Positions 17,606 to 25,601 of a DNA stretch of 44,962 nt are shown piece by piece. The notes below the pieces were generated by a model. It made no database searches and was not told where the DNA came from. It saw only the letters and a list, made by a program, of their open reading frames with translations. Within the stretch, counting starts at the first letter, position 1; the number at the start of each line of letters is the position of its first letter. The translations under genes were made by a program, and so were the position numbers. The DNA is from UBA1858 sp963926275. GTDB taxonomy: Bacteria > Pseudomonadota > Gammaproteobacteria > UBA4575. The stretch is taken from assembly GCA_963926275.1 (NCBI GenBank), contig CAWUWP010000018.1:1-44962 (forward strand), written 5' to 3'.

Positions 17606-17986
17606 CTACAGTTCTAATACCGCATCCATTTCTACTTGAGCACCTTTAGGTAATGACGCAACTCCAATGGCAGCACGTGCAGGATAAGGTTGCTTAAAGT
17701 AAGTCGACATAATTTCATTCACTGTAGGGAAGCAGGATAGCTCTGTTAAAAAAATATTCAGTTTCACAATGTTATCGAATGACCCACCCGCTGCTTCTGC
17801 GACAGCTAATAGATTATCAAAGACCCGCTTAATTTGATCGTCTATACCACCATCAACTAACTCCATAGTTTCTGGATCTAAAGGAATTTGACCTGACATA
17901 TAAACTGTTGTCCCTACTTTTACCGCTTGTGAGTACGTGCCAATAGCTTGCGGCGCACGATCCGTTGCTATGATCGTTTTATTCAT
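17606..17986 (-). CDS. ridA: RidA-family enamine/imine deaminase
   Basis: RidA hydrolyses reactive enamine/imine intermediates (2-aminoacrylate) made by PLP enzymes. The 126-aa length and the family segments AIGTYSQAVKVGTTVYMSGQ, VKLNIFLTEL and YPARAAIGVASLPKGA are present. The last of these contains the catalytic Arg, and VEMDAV follows. An AGGAGAA-type SD precedes the ATG. The gene sits between spoT and recG, where E. coli has trmH. Confidence 0.95.
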   Translation of the reverse strand: MNKTIIATDRAPQAIGTYSQAVKVGTTVYMSGQIPLDPETMELVDGGIDDQIKRVFDNLLAVAEAAGGSFDNIVKLNIFLTELSCFPTVNEIMSTYFKQPYPARAAIGVASLPKGAQVEMDAVLEL

Positions 17987-18021
17987 AGTGTTCTCCTTAA
18001 ATGAAATTAAACCGTTAATTA

Positions 18022-20205
18022 TTATCCGCGCATGCGTGAGGCTTTGAGCACATTGGCATTACCACGAAGTGTTCGAATAATACTCGCAAGTTGCTTGCGG
18101 TCGCGAACACCTATTGCAAATGTAATCGTAGTGCTCTTACCATCTTTATCTTCGAAAATAATATCATCAATATTCGATCCCGCCGCGGCAATACGCGCGG
18201 CAAGTTTTGCTAGCACCCCACGCTGATTGATTGTCTCAACTCGCACAGTTGCCACAAAATCTTGCTCATGAGCCTCTGCCCACGACACCGTAACCCACTT
18301 GTCTTTAAATGCATTCTTACGATCAACATTGCGGCATCTTTCTCTATGAATCACCAAGCCTTTACCCGATGTCATAATACCTATAATTTGATCACCCGGA
18401 ATGGGGCTGCAGCACTTACCAAAATTAACAACCACACCTTCAGTACCACGTATTGCCAATGGTATTTTCTTACCTGATTGTTTCTTATGCTTAGGTTTAA
18501 CTTCTTCAACACCTAATAAGCTTTGTATCATTAATTCAGCAACGCGCTCGCCCAATCCAATTTCTGCATATAAATCTTCGACTGAACTAAGATTAGTCGT
18601 CGCCAGTAATTTATCAATATCTTTTTTGTTAACTTGACTGAATGATCGGTCATAAGTTGAGAATGATTTTTTAAATAATCGTTCACCAAGTTTGATTGCT
18701 TCTTCTCTCTGTAAATTCTTGAGGTAGTGCCGTACATTAACTCTAGCTTTATTAGTTGCTACAAAGTTTAGCCAACTAGTCTTAGGCCGTGCTGTTGGTG
18801 TTGATATCACTTCTATTGTTTGTCCATTCTCCAAGCGAATACTTAACGGTGAAATCCTTCTATCCACTTTTACTGCAACACAGGTATTGCCCAAATCTGA
18901 ATGTACTGCATAAGCAAAATCAACTGCCGAGCTACCGCGTGGCAGTACAATAATATCGCCCGCTGGGGTGAATACATAGATTTCATCTGGGAATAAATCG
19001 ACTTTAACACTCTCCAAAAACTCCATGGAGTTGCCTGTGTTTTGCTGGATCTCCATAATCTCAGCGATCCATTTGCGCGTACTTGCAGGAGCAATTAGCG
19101 TGCCTGACTTTTGATCTTGTGCTTTATAAATCCAATGAGCTGCAACCCCTGCCTCAGCAATCATATCCATTTCTTCTGTTCTTATTTGCACCTCAATAAC
19201 TATTCCTTTCGGCCCAAATAAAATTGTATGAATTGATTGATATCCATTCTTCTTTGGAATAGCAATGTAATCTTTGAATTTCCCTGGCACAGGTTTATAT
19301 AAATTATGCACAAAACCCATCGTGCGATAGCAAGTATCTATATCTTTGACCAATAAGCGAATTGCATAAACATCATATACTTCTGAGAATGGGATGCTTT
19401 TTGCTCGCATTTTTTTATAAATGCTATAGAGGTTTTTTTCTCTCCCAAAAATTCTACTTTCTATGTTGGCATTTTCCAGTTGATCACATATAGATGTCTC
19501 AACTTCCCGCATAATTTGTTTGCGATTTTTTTGGCTTTTCTTGACTGCATTATCTAGCGCACCATAGCGCATTGGATACATCGCTTGAAATGCTAAATGT
19601 TCAAGTTCAACTCTAACTTTATGCATGCCTAAGCGTTGCGCGTTAGGGACATAAATATCTAAAGTTTCTTTAGCAATGCGGCGTTTTTTCTCACTACGCA
19701 TTATTCCGATAGTTCTTAAATTATGTAATCGGTCGGCGAGCTTAATAATAATGATACGAATATCTCGTACCATCGCTAACATCATTTTACGAAAGTTTTC
19801 GGCCTGCGCTTCTGCACGTGATGAAAATGTTAAGTGGGTTAACTTACTGACACCATCAACTAGTTCAGCCACATCCTCACCGAACTTTTCTTTAATTTGC
19901 TCTTTGGCAGTTGGCGTATCTTCGATGACATCGTGCAAAATTGCTGCAGTAATACTTTGAAAATCAAGACGCATTTCCGCCATGATTTTTGCAACCGCTA
20001 AGGGGTGATATATATAGGGTTCACCTGTTAAGCGCTTTTGCCCTTCATGGGCTTCAGCGCTAAACAAATATGCGTTATAGACATGTTTGACTTGCGCTGG
20101 CTCTAAATATGAATCTAGTAATTCACATAGCTCGCTTATCAAGAACCGCGTTGGATTAACGGCGTTTAATGAAGAACTTGAATTCGGAGTGACCGCCGTC
20201 GCCAT
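18022..20205 (-). CDS. spoT: Bifunctional (p)ppGpp synthetase/hydrolase SpoT
   Basis: SpoT makes and degrades the stringent-response alarmone. The 727-aa protein shows the full domain order. The HD hydrolase domain has YIYHPLAVAKIM and the catalytic HDVIEDT at about residue 92. The synthetase domain has YAIRLLVKDIDTCYR and DYIAIPKKNGYQSIHT. A TGS domain starts at about residue 400 (PDEIYVFTPAGDIIVLPRG), a conserved Cys region contains FGKCCSPIPGD, and the C-terminus is an ACT domain. The charge-switch motif reads KFKD (about residue 306), close to the RxKD of bifunctional enzymes and unlike ExDD of RelA. Hydrolase residues look intact. Confidence 0.97.
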   Translation of the reverse strand: MATAVTPNSSSSLNAVNPTRFLISELCELLDSYLEPAQVKHVYNAYLFSAEAHEGQKRLTGEPYIYHPLAVAKIMAEMRLDFQSITAAILHDVIEDTPTAKEQIKEKFGEDVAELVDGVSKLTHLTFSSRAEAQAENFRKMMLAMVRDIRIIIIKLADRLHNLRTIGIMRSEKKRRIAKETLDIYVPNAQRLGMHKVRVELEHLAFQAMYPMRYGALDNAVKKSQKNRKQIMREVETSICDQLENANIESRIFGREKNLYSIYKKMRAKSIPFSEVYDVYAIRLLVKDIDTCYRTMGFVHNLYKPVPGKFKDYIAIPKKNGYQSIHTILFGPKGIVIEVQIRTEEMDMIAEAGVAAHWIYKAQDQKSGTLIAPASTRKWIAEIMEIQQNTGNSMEFLESVKVDLFPDEIYVFTPAGDIIVLPRGSSAVDFAYAVHSDLGNTCVAVKVDRRISPLSIRLENGQTIEVISTPTARPKTSWLNFVATNKARVNVRHYLKNLQREEAIKLGERLFKKSFSTYDRSFSQVNKKDIDKLLATTNLSSVEDLYAEIGLGERVAELMIQSLLGVEEVKPKHKKQSGKKIPLAIRGTEGVVVNFGKCCSPIPGDQIIGIMTSGKGLVIHRERCRNVDRKNAFKDKWVTVSWAEAHEQDFVATVRVETINQRGVLAKLAARIAAAGSNIDDIIFEDKDGKSTTITFAIGVRDRKQLASIIRTLRGNANVLKASRMRG

Positions 20206-20227
20206 ATAAAACTAAACCAATAGGGTA

Positions 20228-20602
20228 TTACAGTCCCTGATCTGTTGTATTACCACTAGCCGGCATTTTAGGCAGTGAGTTTCCATCAACTTTTTCTGGT
20301 TGCATCTGACTTAATTCGACACCGATTTCTGCATGCAAAGCGGCTACCAGTGCGTCAACTTCACCAATTTCTTCAGAAAGTAGTTCTTCAGAGCTAGTTA
20401 ATGGCAATTCTTTAAGGGACTCTTCAGTGATTAACTCAGCTGCGATTTCACGTAGTGCAACAACCGTTGGTTTATCATTTTCCCACTCGACTAAAGGCTC
20501 TGTGCCCATCGCAATCTGTCTGGCTCGCTTACTAGCGACCATTATGAGTTTGAAACGATTATCAATTTTTTCTAAGCAATCTTCTACGGTTACGCGAGCC
20601 AC
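20228..20602 (-). CDS. rpoZ: RNA polymerase omega subunit
   Basis: Omega helps fold and hold the beta' subunit and forms part of a ppGpp site in proteobacteria. The conserved N-terminal ARVTVEDCLEKIDNRFKLIM, then ASKRARQIA, is unmistakable. VALREIAAELI follows. The protein is 124 aa, about 30 residues longer than E. coli omega, with an acidic tail of low complexity (SSEELLSEEIGEVDALVAAL). It lies 22 bp upstream of spoT, the classical neighbour. Confidence 0.95.
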   Translation of the reverse strand: MARVTVEDCLEKIDNRFKLIMVASKRARQIAMGTEPLVEWENDKPTVVALREIAAELITEESLKELPLTSSEELLSEEIGEVDALVAALHAEIGVELSQMQPEKVDGNSLPKMPASGNTTDQGL

Positions 20603-20685
20603 GCTTTTCTCCTGTTATATAAATATATTCTAATATTCAAAGTGTAGTCGATTTTGCAGATATAAACTACTTATCTAATTCGACA

Positions 20686-21297
20686 TTAACTTAGCGTTGA
20701 AAGTAATTGATTCATCACATCCTGACTAGGGGGCAAGTATTTATCTGGTTGAGTAAATACATGGGTCAATGCTTGAATGGCTTCTTCCAAATCATCATTA
20801 ATTATCAGGTATTGATATTCATTATAGTGACTTATCTCACTTTGGGCTTGATCCATGCGTCCTTGAATCACTTCTTTAGAGTCCTGGCCTCGTGCATCTA
20901 AGCGACTTTCCAAGGCTTTAATTGAGGGTGGAAGTATAAATATTGATATCGCTTGCGGATAAATTTTTCGTACTTGTTGCGCGCCTTGCCAATCTATTTC
21001 TAACACAACACTATACCCCGCCTCTAGTAAAATACTCACCGACTTCTTTGAAGTTCCGTAAAAATTACCAAATACTCCCGCAAATTCTATAAAGTCACCT
21101 TCTTTTTCTAATTTATGGAATTCTTGCTTAGAGACAAAGTGATAATCCTCAGCATCAACTTCACCTGGTCGTGGTTTACGCGTGGTATGAGAAACAGCGA
21201 TTTTCAAATTCACCAACTGTGGACGAACTGCCTTTAAGAGGCTAGTTTTCCCTGCACCAGACGGTGCAGACACAATATACAAAGTACCTGGAGACAT
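20686..21297 (-). CDS. gmk: Guanylate kinase
   Basis: Gmk phosphorylates GMP to GDP, feeding nucleotide and (p)ppGpp synthesis. The P-loop is SAPSGAGKTSLLKAV at the N-terminus. SHTTRKPRPGEVDAEDYHFV is the GMP-binding domain, and EIDWQGAQQVR and IFILPPSIKALESRL follow. The 203-aa length is typical. It precedes rpoZ by 83 bp on the same strand, the common gmk-rpoZ-spoT arrangement. Confidence 0.97.
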   Translation of the reverse strand: MSPGTLYIVSAPSGAGKTSLLKAVRPQLVNLKIAVSHTTRKPRPGEVDAEDYHFVSKQEFHKLEKEGDFIEFAGVFGNFYGTSKKSVSILLEAGYSVVLEIDWQGAQQVRKIYPQAISIFILPPSIKALESRLDARGQDSKEVIQGRMDQAQSEISHYNEYQYLIINDDLEEAIQALTHVFTQPDKYLPPSQDVMNQLLSTLS

Positions 21298-21387
21298 GAA
21301 TTTTGAATTTAGTCAGATAAAGCCCCATTCAAACAAAAGGTCCCGACAATTGCCAGAGCCTTTTACTTGTGAGAATACGAGAACTTG

Positions 21388-22065
21388 TTAACTTGAGGTG
21401 ATGGGTACTAATGCTATCTCGACGCGGCGATTTTTTGCACGACCTTGATCAGTATCATTATTGGCGACCGGATAACCCTCTCCATAGCCATAGGCCTCTA
21501 AACGAACCGAATTTATTTCACGGCTAGCTAAATAGTCCGTCACACTACGTGCTCGTCTATCTGATAGCTGCTGATTATGCTGTTCAGAGCCGGTGTTATC
21601 TGTATGCCCCATGACTTCAATTAAGGTTTTATCGTATTCATTCACAACAATTGTGACAGAATCAAGTACTTCATAAAAATCACTACTAATATCCGCGCTG
21701 TTGACACCAAATGTAATGTTACTTGGCATATTTAGGATAATGTTATCTCCATCACGGGTAACGCTAACACCAGTCCCTGATAATGTTTGACGTAGTTTAG
21801 CTTCTTGTACATCCATGTAATAACCAATACCACCGCCAGCAATCGCTCCTAGACCTGCGCCAATCAATGCTCTTTCTCTTCTCTCACGGCTGCTATTCCC
21901 GCTAATCAATCCAACCACTGCTCCCGCGGCTGCTCCAATTCCAGCTCCCTTAGCCACTTTGCTAGTTTGTTGTTCTCCCGTATAAGGATTAATTGTCGAA
22001 CAGGCTGCAAGGCTGATCGCAAAAGCTACTGTTATTACGAAATTAGTCATCCGTTTAAATTTCAT
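21388..22065 (-). CDS. OmpA-family lipoprotein with glycine zipper (YiaD-like)
   Basis: This is a 225-aa cell-envelope protein. Its signal peptide ends in a lipobox (SLAACS), so the mature protein probably starts at a lipidated Cys near residue 22. Two glycine-zipper segments follow (GAGIGAAAGAVVGLISG and GAGLGAIAGGGIGYYMD). The C-terminal OmpA-type peptidoglycan-binding domain has TLIEVMGHTDNTGSEQHN, LSDRRARSVTDYL and GRAKNRRVEIALVP. It likely tethers the outer membrane to peptidoglycan. It is upstream of gmk on the same strand with an 90-bp gap, and divergent from the pair at 22276. Confidence 0.92.
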   Translation of the reverse strand: MKFKRMTNFVITVAFAISLAACSTINPYTGEQQTSKVAKGAGIGAAAGAVVGLISGNSSRERRERALIGAGLGAIAGGGIGYYMDVQEAKLRQTLSGTGVSVTRDGDNIILNMPSNITFGVNSADISSDFYEVLDSVTIVVNEYDKTLIEVMGHTDNTGSEQHNQQLSDRRARSVTDYLASREINSVRLEAYGYGEGYPVANNDTDQGRAKNRRVEIALVPITSS

Positions 22066-22089
22066 CTGGTAATCCTCTTTTATAATTGT

Positions 22090-22175
22090 GCGAACTATTA
22101 CTTAGAAGCGAACATTTCAATAAAGTTCGCGACCATAAATCTTTGACTTTTAACCATATGTCGGCCGAACATTTC
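22090..22175. repeat. Repeated GCGAAC/CGAACATTTC sites upstream of the OmpA-family gene
   Basis: GCGAAC occurs at 22090-22095 and 22108-22113, CGAACATTTC occurs at 22109-22118 and 22166-22175, and GTTCGC at 22125-22130 pairs with the second GCGAAC across 11 nt. They lie in the 210-bp divergent region and could be operator half-sites. No known regulator is assigned. Confidence 0.35.
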
Positions 22176-22275
22176 GCTACATCATAAATAATGCTGAGCA
22201 CCCTCTACTAATCACATTTTTGAAATTACAATCCCTGTATAAATGTTCAATTAAAGAGAACCTTAGGATATCTAA

Positions 22276-22845
22276 ATGGAGCCTAGCTCACAAGACCATT
22301 GGCCAAACGTAAAAGACGCTGACCCATTTGCGACTCTTAGTCGAGTTGAAAACTCTATCGACCCCAGTACTGGCACATTGAATTCTAACCTTAAAGAGGT
22401 GGATATATGGGCGCACCATATATTGAAAGATGCGGGCCTTCCTACTGAGATAAATGCGTTGCAAGCCAGACTAGACACCATTGAAGAAGTTGCTAGCGCT
22501 TGGTATGCCGGCAATAGTCTACTGCAGTCTTTTACTTTACGCTCCGCATTGGAAAGCGGCGATCAAGCGACAACTATCCTGCTTGGTTTCTTATTAGCTG
22601 ATTTTCGATGGCAGGGTTACTTTGCAGCACACCGCGAACAATTATTAAAAGATCAAAAATCTGTCGATGAGATATTAAATAAAGCCAGTAATGACGAACT
22701 AGAAATTGATACTTACAGTGCCGCTATTAATGCACTTAAGAAAAAATATCCTCATTGTACTGTCAACGCGTTGCGCTTATTACTGTCTAACAAACTCAAT
22801 GTTAGCAAACAGCGCCTAGATGATTTAGATATTCGCCCCGAATAA
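22276..22845 (+). CDS. Unrecognised 189-aa protein sharing a C-terminal motif with the next gene
   Basis: This soluble, largely helical, acidic protein has no signal peptide or membrane helix. I do not recognise its family. The start is well supported by AGGA at 22265-22268, 7 nt before the ATG. The C-terminal 37 residues, KKKYPHCTVNALRLLLSNKL then NVSKQRLDDLDIRPE, match the end of the following gene's product in the pattern YP..T..A.R....KL.V....LDI.P. This indicates a shared small helical domain. The middle contains GDQATTILLGFLLADFRWQG. The next gene starts 9 bp later, so they form an operon. Confidence 0.7.
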   Translation: MEPSSQDHWPNVKDADPFATLSRVENSIDPSTGTLNSNLKEVDIWAHHILKDAGLPTEINALQARLDTIEEVASAWYAGNSLLQSFTLRSALESGDQATTILLGFLLADFRWQGYFAAHREQLLKDQKSVDEILNKASNDELEIDTYSAAINALKKKYPHCTVNALRLLLSNKLNVSKQRLDDLDIRPE

Positions 22846-22854
22846 AATAATATT

Positions 22855-23652
22855 ATGGAAAATGATACGAGCATGGAAACTAGCCCACTGACAGAAGAGT
22901 TGTACTCAATTAATTGGGCTGTTCGCTTTGATGAATTTAGAAAGCACGATGAAACTAGTTACACTGACTTACATCAGTTACTGGCTAAAATTGAAAATAT
23001 TATTGAAAGTGAAATCGACAATAAAGATGGCGATCTCAGTGATATTAAAGTACTAAAAAATAAATTCAGTACAGCCGAAGTTGACTCACTTCAATGGCAT
23101 CGTTTGTCTATGTTGATTCACCTTAAGATTGTGCTTGCATCAATTCCAAAAGGGTTAACTGCCACCGCAACATTAAGCGCTATACAAATTATGGAACACT
23201 TAGGGAAAGTGTCGAATTTTGAACAAAAAACATCTCAAAGCGCCATTGTCCAAGCCACACCAAACCCAGCACCCACAAGAACAACAGCACCTAAAGCTGG
23301 TCGATCTGCGCCGAAACCAGCAGCTGCGCCCGCACTTAAACAAGCGCCGAAGCCAGTAAGGGCAACAACCCCTAAAATAACGCCTAAAGCCAGAGAGAAA
23401 TTAAAACCTGTCGCCAATAATAATAACGACACTCAAACAGAGAATGTGGTTATTAAGAAACTGGCTGAAGAAGCCGGACTGGAAGATAAAAATCTAGCCA
23501 CTCGATGTTATGAAGTGGCCAGCACTCTGGCAGATGAATATCCTAAGTACACACTTACCGCAATACGAGTGATGACTGCTGAAAAGCTGGGCGTAACCCG
23601 CCAATTTGTCGAAAATTTGGATATAAAACCAGCTAAATTTAAAAATGGCTGA
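22855..23652 (+). CDS. Unrecognised 265-aa protein with Ala/Pro/Lys-rich linker
   Basis: The protein has three parts: a helical acidic N-terminal region of about 130 residues; a low-complexity Ala/Pro/Lys/Thr-rich basic linker (about 140-195, for example APKAGRSAPKPAAAPALK); and a C-terminal domain. That domain has ADEYPKYTLTAIRVMTAEKL then GVTRQFVENLDIKPAK, which mirrors the C-terminus of the upstream gene. The basic linker resembles those of nucleic-acid- or polymer-binding proteins, but that is only suggestive. No SD is obvious at the ATG; translational coupling to the preceding gene is plausible. Confidence 0.7.
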   Translation: MENDTSMETSPLTEELYSINWAVRFDEFRKHDETSYTDLHQLLAKIENIIESEIDNKDGDLSDIKVLKNKFSTAEVDSLQWHRLSMLIHLKIVLASIPKGLTATATLSAIQIMEHLGKVSNFEQKTSQSAIVQATPNPAPTRTTAPKAGRSAPKPAAAPALKQAPKPVRATTPKITPKAREKLKPVANNNNDTQTENVVIKKLAEEAGLEDKNLATRCYEVASTLADEYPKYTLTAIRVMTAEKLGVTRQFVENLDIKPAKFKNG

Positions 23653-23751
23653 TTATTCATAGACTTAAGCTATCATTACAGTCTTACCCATCACTATTGT
23701 ACGGATGTCACTTAGCCAATATAATCTTCCTAACAAAACTTAGCTGCTTAC

Positions 23752-23757
23752 TATAAT
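23752..23757 (+). promoter_or_regulatory. Candidate -10 element for the 26-codon ORF
   Basis: A perfect TATAAT lies 18 nt before the GGAG SD of the small ORF. A good -35 is not visible at 16-18 bp, so the promoter would need an activator or be weak. TATACT at 23761-23766 is an alternative. Confidence 0.4.
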
Positions 23758-23775
23758 AAATATACTGGAGTTCCA

Positions 23776-23856
23776 ATGAACTATGATGTTCCCGCACTAT
23801 TAGTCGGTGTCACCGTTGTCGTGATCGCACTTGTAATGGCATTCGTGTTTGTCTAA
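23776..23856 (+). CDS. 26-aa single-helix membrane microprotein (candidate)
   Basis: The ORF starts at ATG 23776 with GGAG 5 nt upstream (23767-23770) and ends at TAA 23854. It encodes MNYDVPALLVGVTV followed by VVIALVMAFVFV. After a short polar start this is one continuous hydrophobic helix. A TATAAT lies just upstream and a very strong terminator begins 12 nt after the stop, so the unit looks like a self-contained transcript of about 150 nt. I do not recognise a family. Coding status rests on the SD, start and composition only. Confidence 0.55.
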   Translation: MNYDVPALLVGVTVVVIALVMAFVFV

Positions 23857-23867
23857 CTAATTGCTAA

Positions 23868-23919
23868 AACAGACATAAAAAAAGCCCCGCAAACTTTGCG
23901 GGGCTTTTTTATGTCTGTT
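23868..23919. terminator. Strong bidirectional terminator (52-nt inverted repeat)
   Basis: GCCCCGCAAA at 23884-23893 and TTTGCGGGGC at 23895-23904 form a GC-rich stem, flanked by A7 on the left and T6 on the right. The outer arms AACAGACAT and ATGTCTGTT also pair. The A/T flanks make it work on both strands, ending the small ORF transcript (plus) and phoU (minus). Confidence 0.92.
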
Positions 23920-23937
23920 GATTTAACTGTTAGCTAA

Positions 23938-24657
23938 TCAGGGTCTCTTCTGGAATTCGTCTAGTGCCTGCTGAAAACTAGTATGACGCACATCTTTGCC
24001 TTCGACGGTAAAAATCACATATTCACAAATATTCTTTGCGTGATCACCAATACGTTCTAAAGCACGCGCACACCACATCACTTTTAGCCCTCGCTCAACA
24101 GAAGAACGATCTTCAGTCATAGACTTAATCAGCTTGCGCAAGATGATGTCGTATTCTTTATTAATGTCCTTATCTGTTGCCGCGGTTTGAAAAGCACTGG
24201 CAACATCCATACGTGCAAAAGCATCTAATGAATCGCGCAATATAGTTTTAACCTGATCTCCTAACAACTTGAGCTCAGAAAAATATAGTTCATTACGTTC
24301 TTCAGTAGCAAGATCTACAGCATAACGGCCAATTTTCTCTGCCTCGTCACCAATTCTTTCAAGGTCAGTAATGGTTTTAATGATGGCAACCACTAAACGT
24401 AAGTCACCAGCTGCTGGCTGTCTTAATGCGATAATGTGATTACATTCTTCATCTATCGCCACTTCCATAGAATTGACTTGGTAATCACTGGTGGCCACTT
24501 GCTCTGCCAAACTGCTATCTGAATTAACTAAAGCTAACAGACTATTCTCGACTTGCTTCTCGACAAGCCCACCCATATTTAACACCTTGTTTCGTGTTGA
24601 CTCTAGGTCATCATCAAATTGGTGAAGTATGTGTTGTCCTGCATTTTGTATAGACAT
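23938..24657 (-). CDS. phoU: Phosphate signalling protein PhoU
   Basis: PhoU couples the Pst transporter to PhoR and represses the Pho regulon under phosphate excess. The 239-aa protein is two PhoU helical repeats with the metal-binding signatures DLERIGDEAEKIGRYA (first repeat) and RALERIGDHAKNICEYVIF (second repeat). The start SIQNAGQHILHQFDDDLEST is family-typical. It is the last gene of the pst cluster, 87 bp after pstB. Paired palindromic sites lie in that gap. Confidence 0.96.
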   Translation of the reverse strand: MSIQNAGQHILHQFDDDLESTRNKVLNMGGLVEKQVENSLLALVNSDSSLAEQVATSDYQVNSMEVAIDEECNHIIALRQPAAGDLRLVVAIIKTITDLERIGDEAEKIGRYAVDLATEERNELYFSELKLLGDQVKTILRDSLDAFARMDVASAFQTAATDKDINKEYDIILRKLIKSMTEDRSSVERGLKVMWCARALERIGDHAKNICEYVIFTVEGKDVRHTSFQQALDEFQKRP

Positions 24658-24689
24658 AACGGTAAAGCCTTACGATTATATAAACTATA

Positions 24690-24725
24690 TTGTATATACA
24701 TTTGCATGCTTTGTATATACGTTTG
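24690..24725. repeat. Two TGTATATACA-type palindromes 21 bp apart between pstB and phoU
   Basis: TTGTATATACATTTG at 24690-24704 and TTGTATATACGTTTG at 24711-24725 are 15-bp direct repeats with one mismatch. The core TGTATATACA is a perfect palindrome, and the spacing is two helical turns. The position, 33-68 nt upstream of the phoU start, suggests a dimer-binding operator or a phoU-specific promoter element. Confidence 0.45.
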
Positions 24726-24744
24726 ATGAATTCATTTCCGCCAC

Positions 24745-25566
24745 TTATCCATAACGTCCTGTTATGTAATCTTCCGTCTTCTTTTCTGTAGGATTAGTAA
24801 ATAATTTATCCGTCGCATCAAATTCTATTAATTCACCTAGATATAGGAATGCAGTGTAATCCGAGACACGCGCAGCCTGTTGCATATTATGTGTCACAAT
24901 CACCACCGTATACTGAGACTTAAGCTCAAATATCAACTCTTCTATTTTTAATGTTGAGATCGGATCAAGCGCTGAAGCAGGCTCATCTAGAAGTAGCACT
25001 TCGGGTTGAATAGCAATTGCTCTGGCAATAACTAAACGCTGTTGTTGTCCACCGGAAAGTGCAAATGCATTCTCTGGCAAGCGGTCTCCGACTTCATCCC
25101 ATAACGCTGCGCGCTTCAATGACCATTCAACACGATCCTCAATTTCTCTTTTATTAGACACGCCTTGTAATCGCAATCCATAGGCGACGTTTTCAAAAAT
25201 AGATTTTGGGAACGGGTTAGGCTTTTGGAATACCATGCCCACTCTTCTGCGCAAATCGGTCACGTTGACGTTTCTATCGTAGACGTCCTCACCTCTTAAT
25301 AGCAGCTGGCCTTTTAATGTGACACCATCTACTAAATCGTTCATACGATTCATGCAGCGCAGCAATGTAGATTTACCACAGCCACTTGGCCCAATAAACG
25401 CGGTGACACGGCTTGACGGGATATTCATATTAATATCAAACAATGCCTGCTTATCACCATAGAAAAGTGAAAAGTCCTTACATTGCATACAAATTTCTTC
25501 GTCTTCAATCTTTTTAGATTCCTTGCCATGGAATACTTGATTGGATACTGGGGTATCAATAGTCAT
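24745..25566 (-). CDS. pstB: Phosphate ABC transporter ATP-binding protein PstB
   Basis: This is the ATPase of the high-affinity phosphate importer. Walker A is FIGPSGCGKSTLLRCMNRMN, the Q-loop region is RRVGMVFQKPNPFPKSIFEN, the signature is LSGGQQQRLVIARA, and Walker B with its D-loop is LLLDEPASALDPISTLKIEE. The switch His is in VIVTHNMQQAARVSD. It is 273 aa with a short acidic N-terminal extension. It follows pstA by 35 bp. Confidence 0.98.
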   Translation of the reverse strand: MTIDTPVSNQVFHGKESKKIEDEEICMQCKDFSLFYGDKQALFDINMNIPSSRVTAFIGPSGCGKSTLLRCMNRMNDLVDGVTLKGQLLLRGEDVYDRNVNVTDLRRRVGMVFQKPNPFPKSIFENVAYGLRLQGVSNKREIEDRVEWSLKRAALWDEVGDRLPENAFALSGGQQQRLVIARAIAIQPEVLLLDEPASALDPISTLKIEELIFELKSQYTVVIVTHNMQQAARVSDYTAFLYLGELIEFDATDKLFTNPTEKKTEDYITGRYG

Positions 25567-25601
25567 AAATTAATTACTCGATATTTTTTTACAATTTTCA
25601 C

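Noticed and set aside
19270..19300. KFKD in SpoT as a sign of altered synthetase/hydrolase balance
   Set aside because: Lys for Arg keeps the basic charge of the RxKD motif of bifunctional enzymes, so no change in function is implied.
21336..21366. AAAAGG...CCTTTT hairpin between gmk and the OmpA-family gene as a terminator
   Set aside because: The inner stem has several mismatches and no adequate T-run, so support is too weak to list.
22108..22130. GCGAAC-N11-GTTCGC as a LexA box
   Set aside because: The spacing fits neither the CTGT-N8-ACAG gammaproteobacterial box nor the GAAC-N4-GTTC type, and the gene is not an SOS gene.
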